DNA from: Candidatus Flexicrinis affinis
GTDB taxonomy: Bacteria; Chloroflexota; Anaerolineae; Aggregatilineales; Phototrophicaceae
Assembly (NCBI GenBank): GCA_016716525.1
Contig: JADJWE010000010.1
Coordinates: forward strand, 310,001 to 374,000
Direction: 5' to 3'
Length of the DNA stretch: 64,000 nt
The stretch's first letter is position 1, and each line of letters opens with the position of its first letter. The notes under the pieces were generated by a model that did no database searches, had not been told where the DNA came from, and saw only the letters and a program-made list of their open reading frames with translations. Shown here one piece after another: positions 25,302-33,857 of the stretch. The position numbers and the translations under genes are program-made.

Positions 25302-25835
25302 CTAGTTGACGTCCGGCTCAGGCTCGACGAACCCCAGCCCTTCGATCCCGCGGTCGATTTCCCACGGGAAGACGATATAGGCATCGGTCGTCGCGGCGTA
25401 GAAGTCCGGCTTGGATTTCGTGAACAGCGAACGGTACGGGTTGAAGTGCAGCACGCAGTTGAACGGAATTCCGCCCGAGCCTTCGACACGGCCGCGCACG
25501 GCGGTGCTGGTACGTCCACTGCCCCATACGTCGTCCACGATCAACGTGCGGCGGCCTTCGAGCAGCTCGGTGTCTGGAAACTGCAAGAAGGCGGGCCACG
25601 CCATCAGGCCGGCGCGCTCGGTGCCGGGAAAGTCCACGGCGGCAATCAGTGTGTGGCGCACGCGCAGGGCCTCGGCCAACAGGCCACCGGGGATGATCCC
25701 GCCGCGGGTGATCAGCAGCATGGCGTCGAACGGGCCAGCCATCTGCAACTGCGGCAGCAGGTAGTCGATCAACTTGTCGACATCCGGCCACGTCAGCACT
25801 TCGGTACGCATCGGCCCGCGCGGGCTTGCGCTCAT
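25302..25835 (-). CDS. Phosphoribosyltransferase-family protein (purine salvage-like)
   Basis: The 177-residue type I phosphoribosyltransferase has MLLITRGGIIPGGLLAEAL near the N-terminus. The PRPP-binding loop is TLIVDDVWGSGRTS, with the two acidic residues followed by a G-S-G-R-T turn. It most resembles xanthine/hypoxanthine-type transferases (XGPRT), with a C-terminal FPWEID as in Gpt-like proteins. The exact base is not determined. It is last of a minus-strand group of four genes, the other three being frameshifted. Confidence 0.83.
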   Translation of the reverse strand: MSASPRGPMRTEVLTWPDVDKLIDYLLPQLQMAGPFDAMLLITRGGIIPGGLLAEALRVRHTLIAAVDFPGTERAGLMAWPAFLQFPDTELLEGRRTLIVDDVWGSGRTSTAVRGRVEGSGGIPFNCVLHFNPYRSLFTKSKPDFYAATTDAYIVFPWEIDRGIEGLGFVEPEPDVN

Positions 25836-25880
25836 GGTGGTTGCTCTCTCACACGTCGTCCGGCCAAAACTTGGCGCGCA

Positions 25881-26694
25881 TTATAGCGCGTTCATCAGGT
25901 CTTGGAAATCGGCGTCGTGGGCGATGGTACGCCACAGAAGATCGCGCACAGGTTCGCTGGCGGCGTGCAGCGCGGCGCGCACCTTCGCCAATCCGTCGGC
26001 CACGCTGCCGCGCTTGACCAGCGACCAGCCGAGGAAAAAGCCGGCCGCAGGCTCGCTGGGGATGAGCGTGGCGGCGGTCGCGGCGTCGCGTGCGACCTCG
26101 TCGGGCAGGTAGCGGCGCATGTTGACGCCCGCGCGCGCCAGCACGATCCGCGCCCGGAACGGTCGTGTCCAATCGGCTTCGGGCAGGCTTACCAGCGCCA
26201 TCGTGTACAGGTCGTCGGCCTCCGCCAGCAGATCGTCGGCGCCGGGCGCGTCGGCGAACGCGGCGGTGAGGTCGGCAGCGTATTCGAGCATGCGCCAGTC
26301 GTCGGGCAAGCCGCGAACCGCCCGTTGGGCTTTCGGCAGGTCGCCGGCTTTGAACGCCGCTTCCCATGAAGCGCTGGCGCAAACGGGCGTGGCCGGGCCA
26401 CTGTTCGACGGCGCGTTCGAGATGATCCAGCGCGGCATCGGGGACGTCGAGGCGTTCATACACGAGCGCGACGAGCAGGGCATCGTCGGCGGTCGGATCG
26501 GGCAAGGTGTCGAAGTCGGCCAGCGCGGCCTTCAGCGACTGTGGCGTGCTGCGTGCGGTGAGCGTTTCGGCCCGCAGGCGGCGCGCCGCGATGTCGTCCG
26601 GATCGGCGGCGAGCGCCGTATTCAGGACTGTCAGCGCCGCGTCGAAGTCGCCGTCGTGCAACAGCGCCGCGGCGGTATCGACTGCATCGCTCAC
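25881..26694 (-). pseudogene. TPR-like repeat protein, frameshifted
   Basis: Helical-repeat protein of about 270 residues. From GTG 26694 the first frame reads SDAVDTAAALLHDGDFDAAL with DPDDIAARRLRAETL and VYERLDVPDAALDHLERAV, tetratricopeptide-like helices. Near 26366 the frame shifts by one base. It then continues as WEAAFKAGDLPKAQRAV, LPEADWTRPFRARIVLARAG and AAGFFLGWSLVKRGSVADGL to 25881. The GTG start is 1 nt after the dehydrogenase stop. The break may be a sequencing error. Confidence 0.7.
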
Positions 26695-26695
26695 G

Positions 26696-27725
26696 CTAGT
26701 ACCCCCGTGTACGGTCGAGGACGTTGAGCAGCGGCTTGCGCTCGACGTAGCGGCGCAGGTTCTCGGCGAACACCTTGCCGGCGGCCTCGGCGTAGTCGGG
26801 AAATCCGCCCGACACATGCGGGCTGACGATGACGTTCGACAGCGTCCACAGCGGGCTGTCGGCGGGGAGCGGTTCGGCGGCGAACACGTCGAGCGCGGCG
26901 CCGGCGATGTCGCCGTTTTGCAGTGCCGCGATCAACGCCGGTTCGTCAACGATGCTGCCGCGCGCGATATTGATGAAGTGGGCCGTCGGCTTCATGGCGT
27001 CGAACACGCGCGCGTCGATAGTGTGGCGCGTGGCGTCGGTCAACGGCACGGTGACGACGAGGAAGTCGCACTCGCGCGCCATCGTCGCCACGGCCTGCCC
27101 CGGGTAAAGGCGTGCGGGGATCTCGCCCGTCGGGTCGCCAGTTCCCACGTGCAGCGTGAACACGTCGCCTACTTCCGGCTTCATGGCGTCGCGCTTGGCG
27201 GCCAGCACGGTCATACCCAGCGCGGCGCACAGGCGCGCCAGCTCGCGGCCAATGCTGCCATAGCCGATGATTCCGACCGTTTGCCCGCGCAGCGGCGGCG
27301 GACGAAAGAGGTCTTCGTCACGGCCCCACTTCTTCTCGCGCTTGAGGTCGAGCATGGCCGGAATCTTCTGGTTCAGCGCCAGCATCATGCCGAGGCAGAA
27401 TTCGGCGATGGCGGTGGCGTGGATGCCGCTTGCCGATGTCAGCGTAATATCGTTGAGCTGCGCGACCGGGCGGCGCAGCGGGCCGTCGAACCCGGCGGAC
27501 ATGGTTTGAATCCAACGCAGGCGCGGGGCTTGCTCGGGGCCGGATACACCGTGCCGGCAAACAACACCTCGGCATCCCCCAGACCGAATTCGGCACCTCA
27601 TCCTTATAGCGGTCGATGCGGTAACCGGGTGCGGTAGCGCGGTACTGCTCCATCAGCGCATCGCTCACCGGAGCGGTCACGACGATGCGCGGCGGTTTGC
27701 TTTCAGCATCGGGCATGGTCAACAT
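26696..27725 (-). pseudogene. D-isomer 2-hydroxyacid dehydrogenase, two frameshifts
   Basis: NAD-dependent dehydrogenase in three frames. The N-terminus (PRIVVTAPVSDALMEQYRAT) is in one frame, a middle piece (DAEVLFAGTVYPAP) in another, and the rest in the third. The last includes IIGYGSIGRELARLCAALGM, INIARGSIVDE and VSPHVSGGFPDYAEAAG. Restoring one G at the C-run 27576-27580 and one near 27534-27539 gives a complete enzyme. Both lesions are in G/C runs, so base-calling error is likely. It starts overlapping the end of the NUDIX gene. Confidence 0.8.
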
Positions 27726-28181
27726 TCCTCTCGTACGTAATGCGGCTTGCTCGCGTCTGTCAGGCTTCGGGCGATGAGATCAGGCAGGTTCGGGCTGACG
27801 AGGTTGACCCTCGGCAGCGTGTCGAGCGGCACCCACTCCACGCCGACCTGATACGGGTCGGGCTTGCGCGGCAGGCGCGGCTCGCTGCCCGGTTGCAGCA
27901 GTCCCTCGAAGACGAGGTTGAGCTTGTGGCGCTTGCCATAGGCATTGCGGCAGCGTACCGGGCTCGTATTCGCGCACCAGCATCAGCCGGCCGATGTCTA
28001 TTCTAGCATCGGCTTCCTCGTAGACCTCGCGGATGCACGCTTCCTCGGCCGTCTCGCCCGGATCGGCGCCGCCCCCCGGCAGGTTGTAATGCGGGCCGGT
28101 ATTGTCATCGAACTTGACCAGTAGGATATGGCCGCCGCGGATGATCACGGCGCTGGCACTGACACGGATGTGCGGTGGCAT
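27719..28181 (-). pseudogene. NUDIX hydrolase, frameshifted
   Basis: Hydrolase of nucleoside-diphosphate-linked compounds. ATG 28181 with AAGGAG is followed by VSASAVIIRGGHILLVKF and an intact NUDIX box GGGADPGETAEEACIREVYE, ending EADA. After VREYEP (about 27950-27963) one extra or two missing bases shift the frame. The correct continuation RCRNAYGKRHKLNLVFEGLL, then PDPYQVGVEWVPLDTLP, runs to TGA at 27719. The gene leads the group NUDIX-dehydrogenase-TPR-phosphoribosyltransferase. Confidence 0.78.
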
Positions 28182-28685
28182 GTCGCTCCTTGTCGGGTGC
28201 GCGGTGCGGCTAAGCAAGAAGTTGAAAGTGCTGAGTGCTGAGTGATGAGAAACTGCAAAAGTTCATCGCTCACCGAGCGCTATACGGCTCGATTACAAGC
28301 CTTACGACATTCGGCCAGCGACTAGTACGTTACCCGACGCTCGGCCGGTTCGCCAATGGGCAAGGAAGAAGGTGATGAGTTGCAAGTGATGAGTGATGAG
28401 ATATAGGGACGGGTTAGCGCGTCTCGTGCGTAGGGACACGGCACTGCCGTGGGGCGCTCTTCGGTAAACCCTCACCCCTGACCCCTCTCCCTCAGGGAGA
28501 GGGGAAAACGGCATGCATGCTCGGCGCACGCCCCTCACCCCCTAAATCCCCCTCTCCCGACCTTCGGTGCTCCAGTTAGTCGTCAAGGGGCGAGGGGGAC
28601 TTCTCCCCGACGCACGGATTTCTCTCCCTCTCCACCGGGCCGGGGGGTGAGGTTCCTTGGGGCCGGGGGGTGAGGCCGGCTTCAC
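28182..28685. repeat. Intergenic region with dispersed low-complexity repeats
   Basis: About 500 bp with no supported gene. It contains CTGAGTGCTGAGTGATGAG-like runs (28231-28248 and 28371-28398). The 23-bp CTCTCCCTCAGGGAGAG palindrome lies at 28482-28504. Degenerate CCCCTCACCCCC / GGGGGTGAGG blocks run up to the stop of the oxidoreductase gene. Confidence 0.6.
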
Positions 28686-29750
28686 CTATGCATAGGCCCG
28701 CAGATATTGTTTTGGCGGGGCGGCCTTGTGCCCCAAGGCTTGCGCGGCGTGCAGTGCCCAATGCGGATCGCGCAGCACGGCACGCGCCAACAGGGTCAGG
28801 TCGGCGCGGCCTTCGGCGATGATCGCGTCGGCCTGTTCGGGCGTGGTAATCATGCCGACGGCGGCGCTGCGGATACCGGCGTGCTGCTTGACGGCCTCGG
28901 CCAAATGCACTTGATAGCCGGGGGCGGTCGGAATCTGTACGCCGGGGATCACGCCGCCGGACGAGCAGTCGACCAGATCGACGCCGTGCTGCGCGAGGAT
29001 GCGCGCCAGCTCAACGCTGTCTTCGCCGGTCCATCCGCCGTCGACCCAATCGGTCGCGGACAGGCGCACGAACAGCGGACGGTCGTCCGGCCACGCCGCG
29101 CGCACGGCGTCGACGACCTCGATCAGGAAGCGCGTGCGCCCCGCGAACGATCCGCCGTAGTCGTCGGTGCGGGTGTTGCTCAACGGCGAAAGGAAGCTGT
29201 GCAGCAGATAGCCGTGCGCGGCGTGGATTTCGACCACATCCATGCCAGCGGCGAGCGCCCGCTTGGCAGCGGCGGCGAACGCCTGCACGAGGTCTGCGAT
29301 CTCGTCGGCGGTCAGGGCATGCGGCACGAGCGACTGCGGGCTGAACGGCGTGTCGGTCGGGCCGACGACCGGCCAGCCGCCCTGCTCCGGCGTGAGCGAC
29401 CCGCCGCCGTTCCACGGCAGTCCGCTCGACGCCTTGCGGCCGGCATGGGCGAGCTGGATGCCCGCGGCGGCGCCGTGGCTGTGGATGAAGTCGGTGATGC
29501 GCTTGAGCGGCGCGATGTGCATGTCGTCGTACAGGCCGAGGCACCCGGGCGAGATGCGCCCGCGCGCTTCGACGCCGCTGGCTTCGGCAAACACCAGCCC
29601 CGCGCCGCCCATCGCGAACGAGCCGAGATGCGCCAGATGCCAGTCGTTGGCGATGCCGTCGTTGGCGCTGTATTGACACATCGGCGAGACGCCGATTCGG
29701 TTCTTGAGGGTCAGGCCGCGCAGGGTCAGCGGATCGAACAGGTTCGGCAT
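28686..29750 (-). CDS. NADPH dehydrogenase, Old Yellow Enzyme family (YqjM/NamA-like)
   Basis: FMN-dependent ene-reductase of 354 residues, a TIM barrel. It has the YqjM-type Cys in GVSPMCQYSA, GIQLAHAGRKAS, the catalytic His pair in VVEIHAAHGYLLHSFLSPL, the OYE signature SNTRTDDYGGS, and FMN phosphate-binding AVGMITTPEQAD plus ADLTLLARAVLRDPHW. It reduces activated C=C bonds of unsaturated carbonyls, probably as detoxification. GAGGA lies upstream of the ATG. It stands alone, flanked by repeats downstream. Confidence 0.93.
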   Translation of the reverse strand: MPNLFDPLTLRGLTLKNRIGVSPMCQYSANDGIANDWHLAHLGSFAMGGAGLVFAEASGVEARGRISPGCLGLYDDMHIAPLKRITDFIHSHGAAAGIQLAHAGRKASSGLPWNGGGSLTPEQGGWPVVGPTDTPFSPQSLVPHALTADEIADLVQAFAAAAKRALAAGMDVVEIHAAHGYLLHSFLSPLSNTRTDDYGGSFAGRTRFLIEVVDAVRAAWPDDRPLFVRLSATDWVDGGWTGEDSVELARILAQHGVDLVDCSSGGVIPGVQIPTAPGYQVHLAEAVKQHAGIRSAAVGMITTPEQADAIIAEGRADLTLLARAVLRDPHWALHAAQALGHKAAPPKQYLRAYA

Positions 29751-29937
29751 TGTGGTGGGTTCCTCTTTGTACGTTGGACCGGGCGTGATGCGTTTGGCGC
29801 GTCATGCCCCTGATGACTCGAGTACGAGACATCATACATAGGTCGCGCCGGATTGTGCTATTGGTCATGTGACACTGCGAACGACTCGCTGTACGCTGAA
29901 ACTGAGCGAGCAATGCTGCAAATAGGGTTTGGGTGCC

Positions 29938-30693
29938 GTGGGAACAATCGTGGAACTTGCCTTCAAGATCTACTTCGCCCTACTCGCATTCCTGGTTGCT
30001 GCGATACCGATGGGAAAGAATCCGCTGCAGGCTGCTTTCACTCACCTTGCGGCACTGGCGCTGCTACTCAGCGGTCCGGGTTTCGCAGCGCTGGCAGTTT
30101 ACGCGGCTTCGATGGGAGATTGGGGTGACGCAGCCCTGTTCTTCATCCTATCGCTGCTGTCGGTCGGGGTGCTGATCGCCATTTCGGTGTTCGTCCTGCG
30201 GGGAAGTGGCAAGACTGCCGACCTCAAAAGCAAGCCCAAGGACAATGCCGAAGCAAAGTCGCGCGTGGTGCAGCTCCGCGCGCAAGACGCGCTGAGCGGC
30301 GACGAGGGCATGCTCATCGGTGCAAACTGGGACGGTGCCGATCTGCATGACGTCAACTTCTCAAAGGCCAACCTGCGTCAAATTCATCTCGAATCAGCGA
30401 ACTTGAGCGGCGCGAATCTGCGAGGATCGAATCTACGCAGCGCGATCGCGGACAACGCCATCTTTGCCGGGGCGAATCTGAGCGGGGCCAACCTCATGTA
30501 TGCCCGTCTCGTGGGCGCGAACCTGACCAAAGCGCGCCTGACCGGCACCGACCTGACGGCGGCCGACTTGACCGGGGCGCTGCTGTCCGGGGCGAATCTG
30601 CTCGGCGCCAAGCTGGACGAATTCACAACGCTGCCGGACGGAACCCGCTGGACCCCGACCACGAACCTCACGACCTTCGTTACGCGGCGCTAG
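29938..30693 (+). CDS. Membrane-anchored pentapeptide-repeat protein
   Basis: The protein of about 251 residues has two N-terminal membrane helices (IYFALLAFLVAAIPM and ALLLSGPGFAALAVYAA) plus a third (ALFFILSLLSVGVLIAISVF). A cytoplasmic region with about 14 A(N/D)Lxx repeats follows (ANLRQIHLESANLSGANLRG and following), folding as a right-handed quadrilateral beta helix. Function is unknown. GTG 29938 is chosen because AGGG lies 10 nt upstream; a TTG at 29929 is the longer option. Confidence 0.8.
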   Translation: MGTIVELAFKIYFALLAFLVAAIPMGKNPLQAAFTHLAALALLLSGPGFAALAVYAASMGDWGDAALFFILSLLSVGVLIAISVFVLRGSGKTADLKSKPKDNAEAKSRVVQLRAQDALSGDEGMLIGANWDGADLHDVNFSKANLRQIHLESANLSGANLRGSNLRSAIADNAIFAGANLSGANLMYARLVGANLTKARLTGTDLTAADLTGALLSGANLLGAKLDEFTTLPDGTRWTPTTNLTTFVTRR

Positions 30694-30827
30694 GTCCTTG
30701 GTCTGCGGTACCCAAACGGGCTGAATCTCGTCCACTTCACCTACACAGATTCAGCCACTCTGCACGAGGGCCGTAGGGCACGCGGCACTATACAGCCCGC
30801 CAAAAACAGGCGTAGACTCTACTGAAT

Positions 30828-31970
30828 ATGGCCCCGATTTCGTCAAGCGATGACCCGCGCATCGGCGTTGCGACGCACCGTGTTCTGGCGTTCACCGACC
30901 GATTGCAGCGGCTGCCACGACTGGCAGTCGCGGCGCTGTTGGCTGCCTGTGCGCTGCCGGCGTTTTGGGCCGCAGGGTCGGGGCTTGGCGCGCTGACTCT
31001 GATCGCCGCGGCCGCCAACTGGGCGGCGCTGATCGGCCTGCGGGTCACGGATCGCAGCCGCGGGCCGGATGCCGCGTCGGCGCTCGGGCTGGGGATCGTG
31101 CTCTCGCTTGGCGTCACACTGGCCGGCCTACTCGGCGCGGTGTGGCTGGGTGTGCTGTGGCTGATCGCGATCACCGGCGTGGCGGTGTACAGCACGTGGG
31201 TCGAGCCGTTCCGGTTGACGGTTACGCACGAACGCAAGCGCATCGACGGGTGGAAGCCCGCGCCGCCGCTGCGCGTGCTGCATCTCGGCGACCTGCACGC
31301 GGAACATTTCGGCCCGCGCGAACGTATCTTACAGCAGCAGATCGCGGCGCTTCGGCCGGACGTGATCGTGTTCAGCGGCGACTTCATCAACCTGTCGTAC
31401 GTCGGCGATCCGCAGGTCGAGGCTGACGTTCGCCGGATCGTGGCGGGCTGGCAGGCGCCGTTGGGCGTGTATGCGGTGTCCGGCACCTCGCCGGAGATCG
31501 ATCAGCCGTCCGATCCCGCACGCTACTTCGACGGGCATCCGTGCGGGGAAAGCGTGGTCGGGCGTTGGGCGACGATCCACACGCCCGGCGGTCCGCTGCA
31601 CATCGGCGGGGTGGAGACGTACCACGCGCTCAAGCGCGACCGCGCGGCGTTGGCAGACCTGCTCGCGTCGCGGCCGGAAGGCGGGGCGGCACTGCTGCTC
31701 AGCCATTCGCCAGATCTCGCGCCGGAGGCGATCGACGCCGGGATCGACCTGATGTTGAGCGGGCATACGCACGGCGGGCAGTTGTGCTTGCCCGGAGGGG
31801 TCGCGCTGCTGACCGGAAGCCATCTTGGCCGACGGTTTGTGCGCGGGCGCGTCGATGTGGGCCGCACGACGGTCTACACGACGCGCGGGATTGGTTTGGA
31901 AGGACTGGGTGCGCCGCGCGCGCGCCTGTTTTGTGCGCCGGAAATCACACTGTGGGAGGTGGGTGCATGA
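30828..31970 (+). CDS. Membrane metallophosphoesterase with altered active site
   Basis: The 380-residue protein has several N-terminal membrane helices, then a calcineurin-like phosphoesterase domain related to YaeI/YkuE. Metal motifs are VLHLGDLHAEHFG, VIVFSGDFIN, LLLSHSPDL and LSGHTHGGQLCLP. The GNHD motif, normally following GVYAV, is replaced by SGTSPE, so a metal ligand and the catalytic His are missing. Family members act on lipid-linked phosphoesters, but activity here is doubtful. Its stop overlaps the next gene (ATGA). Confidence 0.82.
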   Translation: MAPISSSDDPRIGVATHRVLAFTDRLQRLPRLAVAALLAACALPAFWAAGSGLGALTLIAAAANWAALIGLRVTDRSRGPDAASALGLGIVLSLGVTLAGLLGAVWLGVLWLIAITGVAVYSTWVEPFRLTVTHERKRIDGWKPAPPLRVLHLGDLHAEHFGPRERILQQQIAALRPDVIVFSGDFINLSYVGDPQVEADVRRIVAGWQAPLGVYAVSGTSPEIDQPSDPARYFDGHPCGESVVGRWATIHTPGGPLHIGGVETYHALKRDRAALADLLASRPEGGAALLLSHSPDLAPEAIDAGIDLMLSGHTHGGQLCLPGGVALLTGSHLGRRFVRGRVDVGRTTVYTTRGIGLEGLGAPRARLFCAPEITLWEVGA

Positions 31971-33478
31971 TCGGCATTCGCATACTGCAAGTGACATTTA
32001 TGGCCGGGACGTTGTTTCTGGCCTTGTTTACCTTATCGCAAGCCTATTTGCTGGCCCGCTGGCTGCTGGTGTGGCTGCGCGGACGTCATACGCTGCCCGA
32101 TCCGCCGAAACCGGCTAAGTGGCCGCGTGTGCTGGTGCAGCTCCCGATCTACAACGAAGGCGCGGTCGTGCGGCAGTTGTTGGCCGCAGCGGCCGCGCTT
32201 GATTACCCGCGCAATCGGATGACCATTCAGGTACTGGACGACAGCACCGACGACACCGCAGACCGCGCCGCCGCGCTGTGCGCGTACTACCGCCGCGCCG
32301 GGATCGACATGCAGCACATCCGCCGGGAATCGCGCGCAGGGTTCAAGGCGGGCGCGCTGGCGTACGGGCTATCGCTGCGGCCGGACGTCCCATTCGCGGC
32401 GGTGTTCGACGCCGACTTTATCCCGCCGCGGAACTTCTTGCGCCGCACGATTCCGCACCTGCTGGCCGAACAGCGCGCCGCGTTCGTGCAGACGCGTTGG
32501 GATCACCTCAACCCGAGGCAGAACTGGCTGACGCGCGCGCAGCAATTGGCGTTCGATTCATACTATCTGATCGAGCAGACGGCGCGCTCGCGCACGGGGC
32601 TGTTGATGACGTTCAACGGCACCGGCGGCGTTTGGCGCACGGCAGCGATCACCGACGCGGGCGGGTGGAGCGCCGAGACGCTGACCGAGGATTTCGACCT
32701 CAGCTACCGCGCGCAGATTCGCGGGTGGCGCGCGGTATTCCTGCCGGACGTATCGGTCCCGGGCGAGATTCCGCCGGCGGCCGAAGCCTACAAGCGCCAA
32801 CAGATGCGCTGGGCGACCGGCAGCGATCAAACGTTCCTCAAGATGATCGGGCCGGTGTGGCGGTCAAAGCTGTCGTTGATCCAGAAGCTGATGGCGACGA
32901 CGCACCTGATGCAGTACCTGCCGCATCCGGTCATGCTGCTCCTGCTGCTGCTGGCCCCGCTGATGATCGCCACTAGCGCGTATCGCGGCCTGCCGCTGGG
33001 GCCGCTGGCGGTGCTGTCGCTGGTCGGCCCGGTGATGACGCTCATCTCGCAGGTGCTGATCGGTGGCGCGTGGTTGTGGCGGACGGCGCATTACCCGCTG
33101 GTAATGGTGCTCGGCACGGGCATGATGTGGAACAACACGCGCGCGGTGTTTCGTGCCGTGCGCAGTTGGCGCGCCCGCCGCGAGCTGACGTTTGACCGCA
33201 CGCCCAAGTTCGGCGCACAGCGTCCGCCGCGCTTGCCGGCCTCGGCGCATACGTTCGTCGAGTTAGCACTGGCGGGGTACGCACTGTTGGTGGCGTTCAT
33301 GGCGTGGCGGTCGGTGCCGGCTGTGGCGCCGCTGTTCGGGCTGTATGCCGTGTCGCTCGGCCTGATGTCGACCTCGGCGCTGTGGTATGCGTGGCGTTGG
33401 CCGCGCAACCGCCCAATCCCGCGCGCCTCGGCCCGCGCCGTGGACGCCCGCCCCGCAACCGAGTCCCGGCGGCCGTAG
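31967..33478 (+). CDS. Membrane glycosyltransferase family 2 (cellulose-synthase-like)
   Basis: Processive-type glycosyltransferase of 503 residues. An N-terminal membrane helix is followed by the GT-A domain: VLVQLPIYNEG, QVLDDSTDDT, DADFIPP, TEDFDLSYRAQIRGW, and the QxxRW motif in KRQQMRWATGSDQ. Four or more C-terminal membrane helices follow. It probably makes a beta-linked polysaccharide or glycolipid. GGGAGGTG lies before ATG 31967, which overlaps the phosphoesterase stop. No PilZ domain is seen. Confidence 0.88.
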   Translation: MIGIRILQVTFMAGTLFLALFTLSQAYLLARWLLVWLRGRHTLPDPPKPAKWPRVLVQLPIYNEGAVVRQLLAAAAALDYPRNRMTIQVLDDSTDDTADRAAALCAYYRRAGIDMQHIRRESRAGFKAGALAYGLSLRPDVPFAAVFDADFIPPRNFLRRTIPHLLAEQRAAFVQTRWDHLNPRQNWLTRAQQLAFDSYYLIEQTARSRTGLLMTFNGTGGVWRTAAITDAGGWSAETLTEDFDLSYRAQIRGWRAVFLPDVSVPGEIPPAAEAYKRQQMRWATGSDQTFLKMIGPVWRSKLSLIQKLMATTHLMQYLPHPVMLLLLLLAPLMIATSAYRGLPLGPLAVLSLVGPVMTLISQVLIGGAWLWRTAHYPLVMVLGTGMMWNNTRAVFRAVRSWRARRELTFDRTPKFGAQRPPRLPASAHTFVELALAGYALLVAFMAWRSVPAVAPLFGLYAVSLGLMSTSALWYAWRWPRNRPIPRASARAVDARPATESRRP

Positions 33479-33645
33479 GGGGAGTTGTCAGGCGTCAGTT
33501 GCCAGTTGTCAGAAGCGGTGAGATGTAGCCATCCGGCGGCGATCGAAGTCTCGGGATGGTTTGGCGATGAGGGCGCAGCATGCTGCGCCCCTACCGTTAC
33601 CGTGTGTGTGATTGTAGGCGGCGGGCGACCGGATCGGTCGCCCCT
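33479..33645. repeat. Repeat-rich left flank of the IS110 element
   Basis: Contains TGTCAGGCGTCAGTTGCCAG-like runs, a GCGCAGCATGCTGCGC palindrome (33571-33586), and the GGCGGGCGACCGGATCGGTC repeat ending in GGTCGCCCCT at 33645. A second copy of the GCGACCGGATCGGTCGC repeat lies at about 35007-35032, beyond the element. Confidence 0.6.
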
Positions 33646-33659
33646 TGTATCTTGAGATT

Positions 33660-33830
33660 GGGGTATGCTGGAAGCAGAGGATGCCCCGAGGCGCGTGGGA
33701 GCAGACCGGGTCGCCCCTGAGGCAGAAAGCCTGGAATGTAGATCGGTCACCCACGTGCAGCACGCCAACGTCGAACGGTATCTGAGGCCACGAGCCTGCA
33801 TGCACAAGGGAGACGGCGCGCGTGCGTTCG
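33660..33830 (+). ncRNA. Predicted IS110 bridge RNA with target- and donor-binding loops
   Basis: A 5' stem-loop pairs 33660-33666 with 33681-33687. The target loop is closed by GCGCGTGGG (33691-33699) and CCCACGTGC (33750-33758). Inside it, GGTCGCCCCT (33709-33718) equals the left target 33636-33645, and GGAATGTAG (33733-33741) is the reverse complement of the right target 34857-34865 at 8 of 9 positions. The donor loop has ACGGTATCT (33775-33783), identical to the element's right end 34850-34858. ACAAG (33804-33808) is complementary to CTTGT at the left end. Both loops share a CTGAGGC/GCCTG inner hairpin. Confidence 0.85.
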
Positions 33831-33857
33831 GACGGGCCGAGTCGGTGAGGGAAGCGC

